From: JALYGY01 sp963800975 | GTDB lineage: Bacteria; Actinomycetota; Rubrobacteria; Rubrobacterales; Rubrobacteraceae | Assembly (NCBI GenBank): GCA_963800975.1 | Contig: CAWDDB010000012.1 | Location: forward strand, 62,001-126,000 | DNA length: 64,000 nt | Reading direction: 5' to 3' | In this document: one piece after another, positions 7,765-15,942 of the stretch | How positions within the stretch are numbered: position 1 is the stretch's first letter | Layout: each line of letters starts with the position of its first letter | Position numbers and translations under genes: made by a program | Notes under the pieces: model-generated | Told to the model about the DNA's origin: nothing | What the model saw: the letters and a program-made list of their open reading frames with translations, nothing else | Databases searched by the model: none

Positions 7765-8438
7765 CCTTCGTCCGTCCGCTCTCGCCTGGCTTTGCCGGAC
7801 AGCCCGTGGCGCCGGTACAGGCGCCACAAGACGGCGTCCACCACAAACAATATGAACCAGGAGGCTACCGCCAGGTTCTCGCTGACGAAGGCGACGCCGA
7901 TGGAGACCAGGAAGATGAACGGTATCGTGAGGCTCCTGAAGAGGTGGTACCTCGCTATCCCGGGCTCCAGGTCCTCGCTGATCCGTATCGGCCCCTTCAC
8001 CGCGTACCACCACACAAACGCCAGGAGCAGCCGCGCGAGACCCACGGAGGCGGCGTAGAAGATCACGGCGAATCGCAGCTCGCCGTACTCGCCGAGCAGG
8101 TCGGTCGGGAACGGGATGAAAGAGATGCTCAGCAAGAACAGGAGGTTCAGCCACAACAGCGTCCTGTCGTAGCCCATGATGTAGCGGAAGGTCTGATGGT
8201 GGCCTATCCAGTACATGCCGACCACGAGAAAGCTGAGCACGTAGCTGAAGAACTTGGGCCAGAGTTCCAGCACCAGTCCCGGCAGGTCGGCCGCGGCGCG
8301 TTCCGACGGAACCTCCGGAACCTGGATCTCCAGCACCAGCAAGGTCATGACGATGGCGAAGACGGCGTCGGAGAAGAAGATGAGCCGGTCCAGCTCCCTG
8401 GAACCCCCGCCCTCCGTTTCCCCGACCTTCTCAGCCAC
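7761..8438 (-). CDS. TMEM175-family (DUF1211) potassium channel-like protein
   Basis: A 225-residue membrane protein with six predicted helices. The first has RLIFFSDAVFAIVMTLLVLE, which contains the FSD motif that defines bacterial TMEM175/DUF1211 proteins. Bacterial members conduct K+ as tetramers in the cytoplasmic membrane. The tail is basic (RRHGLSGKARRERTDEG) and cytoplasmic. ATG at 8438 gives an acidic N-terminus before helix 1. The universal-stress gene lies upstream on the same strand, 57 nt away; functional coupling is unproven. Confidence 0.85.
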   Translation of the reverse strand: MAEKVGETEGGGSRELDRLIFFSDAVFAIVMTLLVLEIQVPEVPSERAAADLPGLVLELWPKFFSYVLSFLVVGMYWIGHHQTFRYIMGYDRTLLWLNLLFLLSISFIPFPTDLLGEYGELRFAVIFYAASVGLARLLLAFVWWYAVKGPIRISEDLEPGIARYHLFRSLTIPFIFLVSIGVAFVSENLAVASWFILFVVDAVLWRLYRRHGLSGKARRERTDEG

Positions 8439-8495
8439 GACCCTCCTGAGGTTGCAAGGAAAAGTTCGCCCTGGTGGCTACGGGTCTCCGTCCTG

Positions 8496-8972
8496 TTAGT
8501 CGCGCACCACCAGGACCGGGCAGTGGGCGTGCCTCACGACCGAGTCCGAGACGCTGCCCATCAGGGCGCGCTGGATCCCGCCGTGGCCCTTGCTACCGAT
8601 CACTATCGTCCCAGCCCCTGTGGCCTCGGCCACGCCTAATATCTCGTTCGGCACCCCGCCTTCCCTCAGGTGCGCCCGCGCGACCGTGCCGCCGGCCAAT
8701 CGCACCTCCTCGGCCGCCCTGTCGAGCACCTCCCGGCCCGTCTGCTCGGAGATGCTCTCTAGCTCCTCCTCGAGCACCGGGTCATCGAGCTCCACGCCAC
8801 CGGCGCCGGCGGCTCCGGGGTACAGGGGCGCCAGCGGGGCAATGCCGAAGACGTGTACCAGGTGTAGCTCCGAGCCTGTCTTCTCCGCCATTTCGACGGC
8901 CACCCTGGTCGCCAGCGACGCCTCCTCGGAGCCGTCGGTGGCCAGGAGCACGGTGGTGGGAAAGATGCTCAT
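8496..8972 (-). CDS. Universal stress protein (UspA family)
   Basis: A 158-residue single Usp domain. It starts with FPTTVLLATDGSEEASLA (the N-terminal ATP-binding aspartate) and ends with VIGSKGHGGIQRALMGSVSD, the G-x2-G-x9-G-(S/T) nucleotide-binding loop, and HCPVLVVRD. It therefore should bind ATP. ATG at 8972 is chosen over a TTG five codons upstream because GGAGG lies 7 nt before it. It is cytoplasmic and probably induced under stress. It is divergent from the FadR-type gene. Confidence 0.9.
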   Translation of the reverse strand: MSIFPTTVLLATDGSEEASLATRVAVEMAEKTGSELHLVHVFGIAPLAPLYPGAAGAGGVELDDPVLEEELESISEQTGREVLDRAAEEVRLAGGTVARAHLREGGVPNEILGVAEATGAGTIVIGSKGHGGIQRALMGSVSDSVVRHAHCPVLVVRD

Positions 8973-9110
8973 CCTTCGCGCCTCCAATATGGTCGTAGGT
9001 CGTTCTGCACACCCCAGGTACAGCCAGACATCCTACGCCACCAGAGCCCCCCGCGCCCGCAGCACACACGCGCCCAGGAGAAAGGCAACCCGAGACCCCA
9101 AACCCGCAAT

Positions 9111-9144
9111 TTGACAACCCTCCCGATTGGTATGACAATATTGG
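9111..9144 (+). promoter_or_regulatory. Promoter with FadR-type operator, upstream of the 9149 operon
   Basis: TTGACA at 9111-9116 and GACAAT at 9134-9139 are separated by 17 bp. The word ATTGGTATGACAAT (9126-9139) overlaps the -10 box and recurs exactly at 12913-12926; the two sites also share TTGGCGGG just downstream. The overlap with -10 suggests repression by the FadR-type protein encoded here. The expected transcription start is only a few bases before the GTG at 9149, so the mRNA may be nearly leaderless. Confidence 0.65.
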
Positions 9145-9148
9145 CGGG

Positions 9149-9883
9149 GTGAGTGAGCAGGGCGGGCGCACCAGGTTGAGGGACCAGGCGGCGGACCGGC
9201 TCCTAGACATGGTCATTTCGCGTGGGCTAAGTCCGGGGGACCGGCTCCCGCCCGAGCGCGAGCTCGTCGGCAGCTTGGGGGTCAGCCGCACGGTGGTCAG
9301 GGAGGCGTTGAACCTGCTGGAGGCGCGCGGTTTGATCAGCATCGAGCACGGCAGGGGGGCTGTTGTGAGCGGGGGCAGCACGCGCGCGGTGCGGGACACC
9401 CTGGGGCTTTTGCTGAGGGTACGCCCGAAGTCGCTGTGGGAGTTGCTGGAGATACGCGGGATCCTCGAGGTCGAGATCTCCGGGCTCGCCGCCGAGCGGG
9501 CCACCGAAGACGACTTGCGCGGGATGGAAGCGCAGCTGGACAGGATGGAGAAGTCGCTCGAGGTTCCTGAGGGGTACGTCGACGCGGACGTGGAGTTCCA
9601 CGCGCTGCTGGCGCGCAGCACGCGAAACGAGGTGTTGCTCACGATGCTGGATCCCGTGGTGGATCTGCTGCAGGCCAGCCGCGAGGTGAGCGCCTCGCGG
9701 CCGGGGAGCGCCGGGCGGGCCCTGCGGGAGCACAAGGAGATTCTGGAGCGCGTCAGGGCCGGGGACGCCGCGGGCGCGCGCGAGGGGATGCGCCTCCACC
9801 TCGCGAACACGGCCAGGGATATCGAGGCGGCCCTCGCGGAGGGCATGCTCGGCGAAGAAATGGGGGACATGGATGAAAGCTAG
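9149..9883 (+). CDS. GntR-family regulator, FadR (FCD) subfamily
   Basis: A 244-residue transcription factor. The N-terminal winged helix is PPERELVGSLGVSRTVVREA with LEARGLISIEHGRGAVV. The C-terminal FCD all-helical domain carries the likely metal/ligand residues in DADVEFHALLA, REHKEILERV and RLHLANTARD (Asp and three His). FCD regulators usually repress sugar-acid or organic-acid genes until an effector binds. It heads an operon with a U32-like protein, an enolase-superfamily enzyme and an SDR. The same 14-bp word lies in its own promoter and in that of the ABC transporter unit at 12974, so it probably controls both. GTG at 9149 has almost no ribosome-binding site. Confidence 0.88.
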   Translation: MSEQGGRTRLRDQAADRLLDMVISRGLSPGDRLPPERELVGSLGVSRTVVREALNLLEARGLISIEHGRGAVVSGGSTRAVRDTLGLLLRVRPKSLWELLEIRGILEVEISGLAAERATEDDLRGMEAQLDRMEKSLEVPEGYVDADVEFHALLARSTRNEVLLTMLDPVVDLLQASREVSASRPGSAGRALREHKEILERVRAGDAAGAREGMRLHLANTARDIEAALAEGMLGEEMGDMDES

Positions 9884-10817
9884 AGAGTTGCTCTCGGAGC
9901 TGGGGCTACCCGCCAGCGACCTGCACCAACTGCCCGATTCCGAGAAACGCTTCCCGGACGGCGCCCAGTACCGCGTCGAGATCCCCAGCGTCGAGGGGCC
10001 GCGGGTGCTGGAGGCCGTGATCGAGGAGGCGGACAGGCGCGGGGTGCAGCTGCACAGGGTGTCGCAGGGGTCTGGCATCATGTTGCTCACGGACGCGGAG
10101 ATCCTCGAGATGTGCCAGATGGCCCGCGAGGCTGGCCTGGAGCTCTCGCTCTTCGTCGGGCCGCGGGCGTCGTGGGAGACCGGGGCCGCCGCGATCTCGG
10201 GTGCGGGCAAGGTGCTAGGGGCCCAGCACCGCGGACAGGACCAGCTCGCCTACGCTCTCGAGGACGTGCTGCGCGGCGTGAGCTTAGGTTTGCGCGGCGT
10301 GCTCGTCGCGGACGCCGGCCTGATGTGGGTGATCAGGGACCTCAAGGAGAAAGGCGAGCTACCAGAGGACCTGGTCGTCAAGGTCTCGGTGCAGCTCTCG
10401 GCGGCCAACGCCGCCGCGGTCAAGGCGATGCAGGATCTGGGCGCCGGTACGTACAACACGCCGACGGACCTCTCGCTCGCGCAGCTGGCCGCGATCCGGG
10501 CCGCGACCGAGTTGCCGCTCGACGTCTACGTGGAGGTGCCTGACGACTTCGGCGGCTTCGTAAGGCACTACGAGGTGCCCGAGCTCGTGCGCGTCGCCTC
10601 CCCGGTGTTCGTGAAGGCCGGCCTCAGGAACGCGCCGAACATCTACCCGAGCGGCACGCACCTCGAGGCGACGGCCGTGGCCCTCGGAAGGGAGCGGGTG
10701 CGGCGGGCCGAGATCTCCCTCTCCATGCTCGAGCGCTACTACCCCGAGGCGATCGCCACCGAGAAGGGGGCTTCCTTTCCCGGAATCCCCGCGGCGAGGA
10801 GCGAGGTGGGCGCGTGA
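9873..10817 (+). CDS. Conserved protein of sugar-acid clusters, U32-peptidase-like barrel
   Basis: A 314-residue protein that starts within the regulator gene (11-nt overlap). It has alternating beta/alpha segments suggesting a TIM-barrel: GVQLHRVSQGSGIMLLT, LELSLFVGPRASWETGAAA, GVLVADAGLMWVIRDL, VKVSVQLSAANAAAVKAM, LDVYVEVPDDFGGFVRHYEV. The pattern of a strand ending in a surface acidic residue, and the phrase AANAAAVKAMQDLGAGTYN, resemble U32-type proteins, whose members include tRNA/prosthetic hydroxylation factors and uncharacterised enzymes. A proteolytic role is not supported. Context suggests a sugar-acid enzyme. The next gene overlaps its end by 4 nt. Confidence 0.6.
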   Translation: MKARELLSELGLPASDLHQLPDSEKRFPDGAQYRVEIPSVEGPRVLEAVIEEADRRGVQLHRVSQGSGIMLLTDAEILEMCQMAREAGLELSLFVGPRASWETGAAAISGAGKVLGAQHRGQDQLAYALEDVLRGVSLGLRGVLVADAGLMWVIRDLKEKGELPEDLVVKVSVQLSAANAAAVKAMQDLGAGTYNTPTDLSLAQLAAIRAATELPLDVYVEVPDDFGGFVRHYEVPELVRVASPVFVKAGLRNAPNIYPSGTHLEATAVALGRERVRRAEISLSMLERYYPEAIATEKGASFPGIPAARSEVGA

Positions 10818-11983
10818 AGATCACGGACGTAGAGACCTTCGTCGTTGGCACCGAATGGCGCAACCTGACCATCGTTCGGCTCCACACCGACGATGGCCTC
10901 ACCGGGCTCGGCGAGGCGCGGATGGTCAACCACACCGACGCGCTCGTGGGCTACCTGGCCGAGGCCGGCCCGAGGCACGTCGTCGGCCACGACCCGTTCC
11001 GCATCGAGGACCTGGTCAAGACGATGGGCCGCGACGACTTCTCGCGCGCCGGCGAGGTGATGAGCTCGGGGATAGCCGCCTTCGAGACGGCCTGCTGGGA
11101 TATCGTGGGCAAGGCCCTGGATCAGCCCGTATACAACCTGCTGGGCGGGCCCGTGCGCGAGAGGGTCAAGGCTTACGCCAACGGCTGGTACCGCGTCGAG
11201 CGCACCCCCGAGGAGTTCCACGCCGCCGCGAAGAAGGTGACCGAGAGGGGATACGCTGCCCTCAAGCTCGACCCGTTCGGGCCTGGCCACTACGAGCTGG
11301 AGCGGGACGAGAAACTGCGGGCCGTCGCGCTGGTGGAGGCGGTGCGCGACGCCATAGGCCCGGAGCCCGAGATCCTGCTCGAGATGCACGGCCGGTTCTC
11401 GCCCGCGACGGCGATCGAGATGGCGAGGATGATGGAACCGTTCGGGCTCGGGTGGGTCGAGGAGCCGGTTCCGCCGGTAAACCTGAAGGCGCTCAAGAAG
11501 GCTTCGGACGGCATCCCGGGGGGCATCCCCGTGGCGACCGGAGAGCGGATCCACCAGCGCCTCGAGTACCGTGAGGTCTTCGAGTTGCAGGCGGCCGACG
11601 TCATACAGCCGGACATCAGCCACATCGGGGGCCTGCTGGAGACGAAGAAGCTCGCCGCGTGGGCCGACGCGTACTACGTGACCATCGCGCCGCACAACGT
11701 GGGGGGCCAGATCAACACCGCCGCAGCCCTCCACCTCGCGGCCTGCACGACGAACTTCCGCATCCAGGAGTACTTCAACGACTTCGCCGACCCCTGGGTC
11801 CGCGACACCGCGCCTGGCCTCCCCGAGGTCACGGACGGCTACTTCGAGCTGCCGAAGGGTCCAGGCCTCGGCGTCGAGCTGGACGACGAAGTGATAGCCG
11901 CCAACCCGAAGAAGGACGTCCACTTCAACCTGTTCGCCGAGGGCTGGGAGAAGCGCGAGACGACCGGAAGGGCGGACGCATGA
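10814..11983 (+). CDS. Enolase-superfamily sugar-acid dehydratase (galactonate dehydratase-like)
   Basis: A 389-residue member of the mandelate racemase/muconate lactonising group. The capping domain begins MKITDVETFVVGTEW. The barrel shows AALKLDPFG (acid/base lysine position), LLEMHGRFS (metal ligand position and catalytic His), WVEEPVPP, ATGERIHQ and TIAPHNVGG (catalytic His). The HGR pair and KLDPF are shared with galactonate-type and related dehydratases, which convert aldonic acids to 2-keto-3-deoxy acids. The third metal ligand is Glu where Asp is common. The start overlaps the previous gene (GTGA) and the end overlaps the SDR (ATGA), so the three genes are coupled. The exact substrate is undetermined. 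Confidence 0.82.
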   Translation: MKITDVETFVVGTEWRNLTIVRLHTDDGLTGLGEARMVNHTDALVGYLAEAGPRHVVGHDPFRIEDLVKTMGRDDFSRAGEVMSSGIAAFETACWDIVGKALDQPVYNLLGGPVRERVKAYANGWYRVERTPEEFHAAAKKVTERGYAALKLDPFGPGHYELERDEKLRAVALVEAVRDAIGPEPEILLEMHGRFSPATAIEMARMMEPFGLGWVEEPVPPVNLKALKKASDGIPGGIPVATGERIHQRLEYREVFELQAADVIQPDISHIGGLLETKKLAAWADAYYVTIAPHNVGGQINTAAALHLAACTTNFRIQEYFNDFADPWVRDTAPGLPEVTDGYFELPKGPGLGVELDDEVIAANPKKDVHFNLFAEGWEKRETTGRADA

Positions 11984-12759
11984 TCGACCTCTCCGGCAAG
12001 AGGGCGCTGGTCACGGGCGCGGGCATGGGCATAGGGCAGGGGATCGCCATCGAGCTCGCCCGCAACGGCGCAGACGTGGCCGTCCACTACGCCCACAGCG
12101 AGCCCGACGAGACCGTGGCGGAGATCGAAGGCTCCGGCGGGAAGGCAGCCACCGTAAAGGGCGACCTGAGCAGCGTCGGCGAGTGCGAACGGGTCGTCGA
12201 GGAGGCGGCCGGCGCTTTGGGCGGCCTCGACGTCCTGATCAACAACGCCGGCGTTACCCGCGCCCTCGCCTTCCTCGATACGGACGAGGCCACCTACGAC
12301 GAGGTCTTCGACCTGAACATGAAGGGCTACTTTTTCTGCGCCCGCACCGCCGTGCCCCACATGCTCGAGGCGGGCGGCGGCTCGATCGTGAACATCACCT
12401 CGATCCACGGCTTCGCTGGTTTCCCGCAGCACGCGGCCTACGCCGCGACCAAGGGGGCCATCAACGCCTTTACCCGCGAGCTGGCCGTCGAGCTCGCGCA
12501 GCGCAAGGTCCGCGTCAACGCCATCGGCCCCGGTCTCATAGAAGTCCCCCGCTACTTCGACACCCCTGGCTACTCCACCGAGTTCGGAAACAGCCTGGTG
12601 CCGGCCGGCCGGATAGGTTTCCCGAAGGATGTCGGCCCGACCGCCGCCTTCCTAGCCTCCGACGCCTCGGACTTCGTCACGGGGCAGGTGATCTACGTCG
12701 ACGGCGGTACCACGGCCCGTATGGGCCTGTGGTGGGAGCAGGTCCAGGGTGATGCCTGA
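11980..12759 (+). CDS. Short-chain dehydrogenase/reductase
   Basis: A 259-residue classical SDR. It has the nucleotide loop VTGAGMGIGQGIA, the NNAG motif (LINNAGVTRAL), a catalytic serine in IVNITSIHGF, and YAATK. It ends with the usual FVTGQVIYVDGG plus an extra tail rich in Trp. Such enzymes oxidise or reduce sugar or sugar-acid hydroxyls with NAD(P). ATG at 11980 overlaps the dehydratase stop. It is the last gene of the FadR-headed operon, and a strong inverted repeat follows. Confidence 0.88.
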   Translation: MIDLSGKRALVTGAGMGIGQGIAIELARNGADVAVHYAHSEPDETVAEIEGSGGKAATVKGDLSSVGECERVVEEAAGALGGLDVLINNAGVTRALAFLDTDEATYDEVFDLNMKGYFFCARTAVPHMLEAGGGSIVNITSIHGFAGFPQHAAYAATKGAINAFTRELAVELAQRKVRVNAIGPGLIEVPRYFDTPGYSTEFGNSLVPAGRIGFPKDVGPTAAFLASDASDFVTGQVIYVDGGTTARMGLWWEQVQGDA

Positions 12760-12786
12760 CCAGGCCGAAGGGCTATCTCTTGTGCG

Positions 12787-12851
12787 TTCGGGAGTCGGGA
12801 GATAGGGAGTAGGGAGTAGGGAATAGTCAAATCCGACTCCCTACTCCCGAA
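12787..12851 (+). repeat. GGGAGTA-type tandem words forming a large hairpin
   Basis: Tandem AGGGAGT words sit in the left arm and their complement in the right arm. GGGAGTAGGGAGT (12805-12817) pairs perfectly with 12836-12848, and TTCGGGAGT (12787-12795) with 12843-12851. Alternative pairings exist. It lies after the SDR stop and may end or slow transcription; there is no T-run. Confidence 0.6.
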
Positions 12852-12897
12852 CAACTAGCGCGGCGAAGTCATCACCCGGAGCCGACAAAAGGTCCGC

Positions 12898-12934
12898 TTG
12901 ACACGGGTCGAAATTGGTATGACAATGCTTGGCG
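12898..12934 (+). promoter_or_regulatory. Promoter with FadR-type operator, upstream of the ABC transporter genes
   Basis: TTGACA (12898-12903), 17-bp spacer, GACAAT (12921-12926). ATTGGTATGACAAT is identical to the word at 9126-9139 and in the same place relative to -10; TTGGCGGG follows in both. Spacing to the ATG at 12974 leaves a leader of about 40 nt, unlike the site at 9111. This links transport and catabolic genes in one regulon. Confidence 0.65.
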
Positions 12935-12973
12935 GGAAAGGTTTTGGACGACAGAGGAAACAGGGGTAAGCGC

Positions 12974-14062
12974 ATGGAGAATAGCGGGATTGGTGGCTAC
13001 AAGCTGGGACGGCGGCAGTTCCTGGCGGCTGGCGCGCTGGCTTCGGCCGGGTTGTTGCTGAGCAGCTGCAGGCCCGAGGCCCAGCAGGCGAGCCAGGGTG
13101 GCGGCGGGTCTGGCGGGTCCGGCGGCAACTTCCCGGACACGCCCGAGTACAACTTCGTGTTCGTCAACCACGTAACCACGAACCCATTCTTCGTCCCGAC
13201 GCAGTACGGCATCGAGGACGCGGAGGCGCTGTTGGGGACGACGTCGCAATGGACCGGCTCCGAGACCTCGGTGGTAAGGGAGATGGTGGACGCGATGAAC
13301 TCCGCCATCTCGGGCGGCGCCAACGGCATCGCTGTCGCGGTCGTGGACCCCGAGGCGTTCAACGACCCGATCCAGAACGCGCTCGACGAGGGCATCCCGG
13401 TCATCGCGTACAACGCCAACGGCGAGGGGCCGGGGACCAACCCCGCGCTCGCCTACGTGGGGCAGGACCTGTACCAGTCCGGCGTGGAGATGGGGAACAG
13501 GATCGTCGACCTGGTCGGGGAGGGGCTGGTGGCGCTGTTTATCGCGACGCCGGGCCAGCTCAACATCCAGCCGCGCATCGACGGGGCCAGGCAGGCCATA
13601 GAGGACTCGGGCGCGAACATCGAGGTCCAGCAGGTGACGACGGGGGCCGAGCTTCCTGAGGAGAGGTCGAGGATAGAGGCCTGGTACAACGGCCACAAGG
13701 ACGTGGCCGGGATGTTCGCCGTGGACGCGGGCAGCACCCAGGGAGTCGCCCAGGTCATGGAGCAGTTCGGGCTGCACGAGCAGGGCGTGAGGGCCGGCGG
13801 GTACGACCTGCTGCCGGACATCCTGCAGCTCATGAGCGAGAACCACATAGACTTCACCATCGACCAGCAGCCCTACCTGCAGGGCTTCTTCCCGGTCATG
13901 CAGATGTACCTGTACAACATCTCCGGCGGGGTCACCGGGCCGGCCGAGACCAACACGGGGCTCATCTTCATCACGCCCGAGACGGTGGACCGCTACCTCG
14001 AGACCGAGTCGCGCTTCGAGGGCGACTCCGAGGCGCAGAAGATCGTGCAGGCGCCGGCCTAG
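12974..14062 (+). CDS. Sugar ABC transporter substrate-binding lipoprotein (RbsB/FrcB type)
   Basis: A 362-residue periplasmic-type binding protein. The N-terminus has an arginine pair and hydrophobic stretch (LGRRQFLAAGALASAG) and a lipobox LLSSC, followed by a Gly/Ser linker, so it is anchored outside the membrane as a lipoprotein. The mature part is a type-I periplasmic-binding fold: VNHVTTNPFF, ISGGANGIAVAVVDPEAF, GIPVIAYNANG, AYVGQDLYQSGVEMG, TIDQQPYLQGFFPV. Such proteins bind aldoses, often furanoses or pyranoses. ATG at 12974 has AGGGG upstream. Permease and ATPase genes follow, completing an FrcBCA-like importer. Confidence 0.9.
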   Translation: MENSGIGGYKLGRRQFLAAGALASAGLLLSSCRPEAQQASQGGGGSGGSGGNFPDTPEYNFVFVNHVTTNPFFVPTQYGIEDAEALLGTTSQWTGSETSVVREMVDAMNSAISGGANGIAVAVVDPEAFNDPIQNALDEGIPVIAYNANGEGPGTNPALAYVGQDLYQSGVEMGNRIVDLVGEGLVALFIATPGQLNIQPRIDGARQAIEDSGANIEVQQVTTGAELPEERSRIEAWYNGHKDVAGMFAVDAGSTQGVAQVMEQFGLHEQGVRAGGYDLLPDILQLMSENHIDFTIDQQPYLQGFFPVMQMYLYNISGGVTGPAETNTGLIFITPETVDRYLETESRFEGDSEAQKIVQAPA

Positions 14063-14079
14063 AGAGCGGAGGGGAGCCC

Positions 14080-15096
14080 GTGAGCGAGACCACCGCGCAG
14101 GAGACGCCGGCAGCAGCGACGCAGGAGCGCGGGCCCTTCGCTCGGCTGCTGATCGGCCTCGTTCGCGTGCGGGAGGCGAGCGTCTTCGTCGTGCTGGTGG
14201 GGATGGCGATCTACTTCCAGGCCGCCAACCCCGCCTTCCTCTCGCAGCAGAACATACTCTCGCTCGCCCAGTTCGCCGTGCCCTACGTGGTCATCGCGTC
14301 GGGCCTGTGCCTGCTGCTCATCTGCGGCGAGATAGACCTCTCGGTCGGCCAGTCGCTGGCCTTCGCGCCCATAGTGATGTACCTGGCCTACGAGAGGCTC
14401 TTCCTGTTCCTGTGGATCGCGGTCCTAATGGGGCTGCTCGCCGTCGCGCTCGTCGGGCTCATCAACGGCCTGATCACGGTCTACCTCGGCGTCTCCTCGC
14501 TCATCACGACGCTGGGGATGTTCTTCCTGCTAGCCGGGTTGAACGTGACGCTGACCGGCGGCTTCCCAGCGACGACGCCAGACACCAACGCCGTAACCCA
14601 GGCCATGGGCGAGTACGGCTGGTCGGGGGCGATCTGGGCTTTGCTCATCGTGGTGGCGCTCCAGGTCGTGCTCTCGCGCACGCGGTGGGGGTTGCACACC
14701 TACGCCACGGGCGGCAACCCGCTCGGGTCCAGGGAGGCGGGCGTCAGCATCGCGCGCATCAAGATCGGCAACTTCATCCTGGTCGCCGTGCTCGGCGGGT
14801 TCGTGGGGATCATAGAGTCCTTCCGCATAAGCTCCATAGACCCCCTTCTCGGCGGCCCCGACATCGTGCTCCTGTGTATAGCCGCCGCGGTTATCGGCGG
14901 GACGGCGCTGCTCGGCGGGGTGGGGACCGTAACAGGCGCGTTCCTCGGGGCGCTCGTGCTCACCATCCTGAGGAACGGCTTCACGCTGCAGGGCATCAGC
15001 GCCTACACCTTCAACATCATCCTCGGCGTCGCCATCCTCGTCGCCATGATCCTGAACGTCTACGTCGCGAGGCTGCGCGGCGCGGGGAGGGCGTAG
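14080..15096 (+). CDS. Sugar ABC transporter permease (RbsC/FrcC type)
   Basis: A 338-residue membrane protein with about ten helices and the BPD_transp_2 family pattern: ICGEIDLSVGQSLAF, GLINGLITVYLGVSSLITTL, TGGNPLGSREAGVSIARIKI (the EAA-like cytoplasmic loop that contacts the ATPase), and AAAVIGGTALLGGVGTVTGA. It forms the channel for the sugar delivered by the preceding lipoprotein. GTG at 14080 is 17 nt after the binding-protein stop. Its TAG overlaps the GTG of the ATPase gene. Confidence 0.9.
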   Translation: MSETTAQETPAAATQERGPFARLLIGLVRVREASVFVVLVGMAIYFQAANPAFLSQQNILSLAQFAVPYVVIASGLCLLLICGEIDLSVGQSLAFAPIVMYLAYERLFLFLWIAVLMGLLAVALVGLINGLITVYLGVSSLITTLGMFFLLAGLNVTLTGGFPATTPDTNAVTQAMGEYGWSGAIWALLIVVALQVVLSRTRWGLHTYATGGNPLGSREAGVSIARIKIGNFILVAVLGGFVGIIESFRISSIDPLLGGPDIVLLCIAAAVIGGTALLGGVGTVTGAFLGALVLTILRNGFTLQGISAYTFNIILGVAILVAMILNVYVARLRGAGRA

Positions 15097-15890
15097 TGGA
15101 GAACGGGCACGAAAACGGGCACGCGAACGGTTCGGACTTCCTGCGCGTCGAGGGCGTCGTCAAGAACTTCGGCGCGGTCTCGGTCCTCAAGGGCGTGGAC
15201 ATGCACGTCAGGCGGGGAGAGGTACTCGGTCTTATCGGCGACAACGGGGCGGGCAAGTCTACGTTGCTCAAGACCATAACCGGCTTCCACCGCCCCGACG
15301 GGGGCAGGATCCTGATCGAGGACGAGGAGGTCAACCTCCGCTCCGTCGCCCAGGCGCGCTCCCTCGGCATCCAGACCGTCTACCAGGACCTCGCGCTCGT
15401 TAACGAGCTCTCGGTCTTCCACAACATGTTCCTCAACTCCGAGATGACCGTGGGGCCGTTCCTAAACAACGGCAAGATGAAGGAGAAGACGTCCCAGTAC
15501 CTGCAGGACATGGGCGTCAGGATCCCTTCCATAGACACCGAGGTGGCCCGCCTCTCCGGCGGCCAGCGCCAGGCCATAGCCGTAGCGCGGGCGGTCTACT
15601 CCGACGCCAAGATGCTCCTGCTCGACGAGCCGCTGGCGGCGATGGGGGCGAAGGAGGGCGCCCTGATCCTGGACCTCATCCAGCGCCTCAAGGACGAGCG
15701 GGGAATACCCATGATCCTCATCGTCCACAACTACGCCCAGGTCTTCGACGTCTGCGACCGGGTGAACCTCCTGCGCAACGGCCGCATCGAGTACGACAAG
15801 CCCGTCGCCGAGAGCTCGGTGGAGGAGCTGACCGAGCTGGTCGTCTCCGAGTACCGCAAGGCCCGCGAGACGGGCAACGCGAGCGAGTAG
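15096..15890 (+). CDS. Sugar ABC transporter ATPase, single-domain (FrcA type)
   Basis: A 264-residue ATPase with one ABC domain, unlike the two-domain RbsA form. Walker A is GDNGAGKST, the signature is LSGGQRQ, Walker B is MLLLDEP, and the switch histidine is in LIVHN. The N-terminus is a low-complexity His/Asn/Gly stretch (MENGHENGHANG). It should dimerise on the permease to energise uptake. GTG at 15096 overlaps the permease stop by one base. An imperfect hairpin (CCCGGA/TCCGGG near 15899-15918) lies before the next gene and could lower its expression. Confidence 0.9.
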   Translation: MENGHENGHANGSDFLRVEGVVKNFGAVSVLKGVDMHVRRGEVLGLIGDNGAGKSTLLKTITGFHRPDGGRILIEDEEVNLRSVAQARSLGIQTVYQDLALVNELSVFHNMFLNSEMTVGPFLNNGKMKEKTSQYLQDMGVRIPSIDTEVARLSGGQRQAIAVARAVYSDAKMLLLDEPLAAMGAKEGALILDLIQRLKDERGIPMILIVHNYAQVFDVCDRVNLLRNGRIEYDKPVAESSVEELTELVVSEYRKARETGNASE

Positions 15891-15942
15891 TAGGCGAGCC
15901 CGGACGGAGGCTCCGGGGGGTCTATACGGAGGTGTTTTCGGG

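Noticed and set aside
15096..15890. ATPase as a truncated two-domain RbsA
   Set aside because: Single-domain ATPases of this length are normal in FrcBCA-type importers, so no truncation needs to be assumed.
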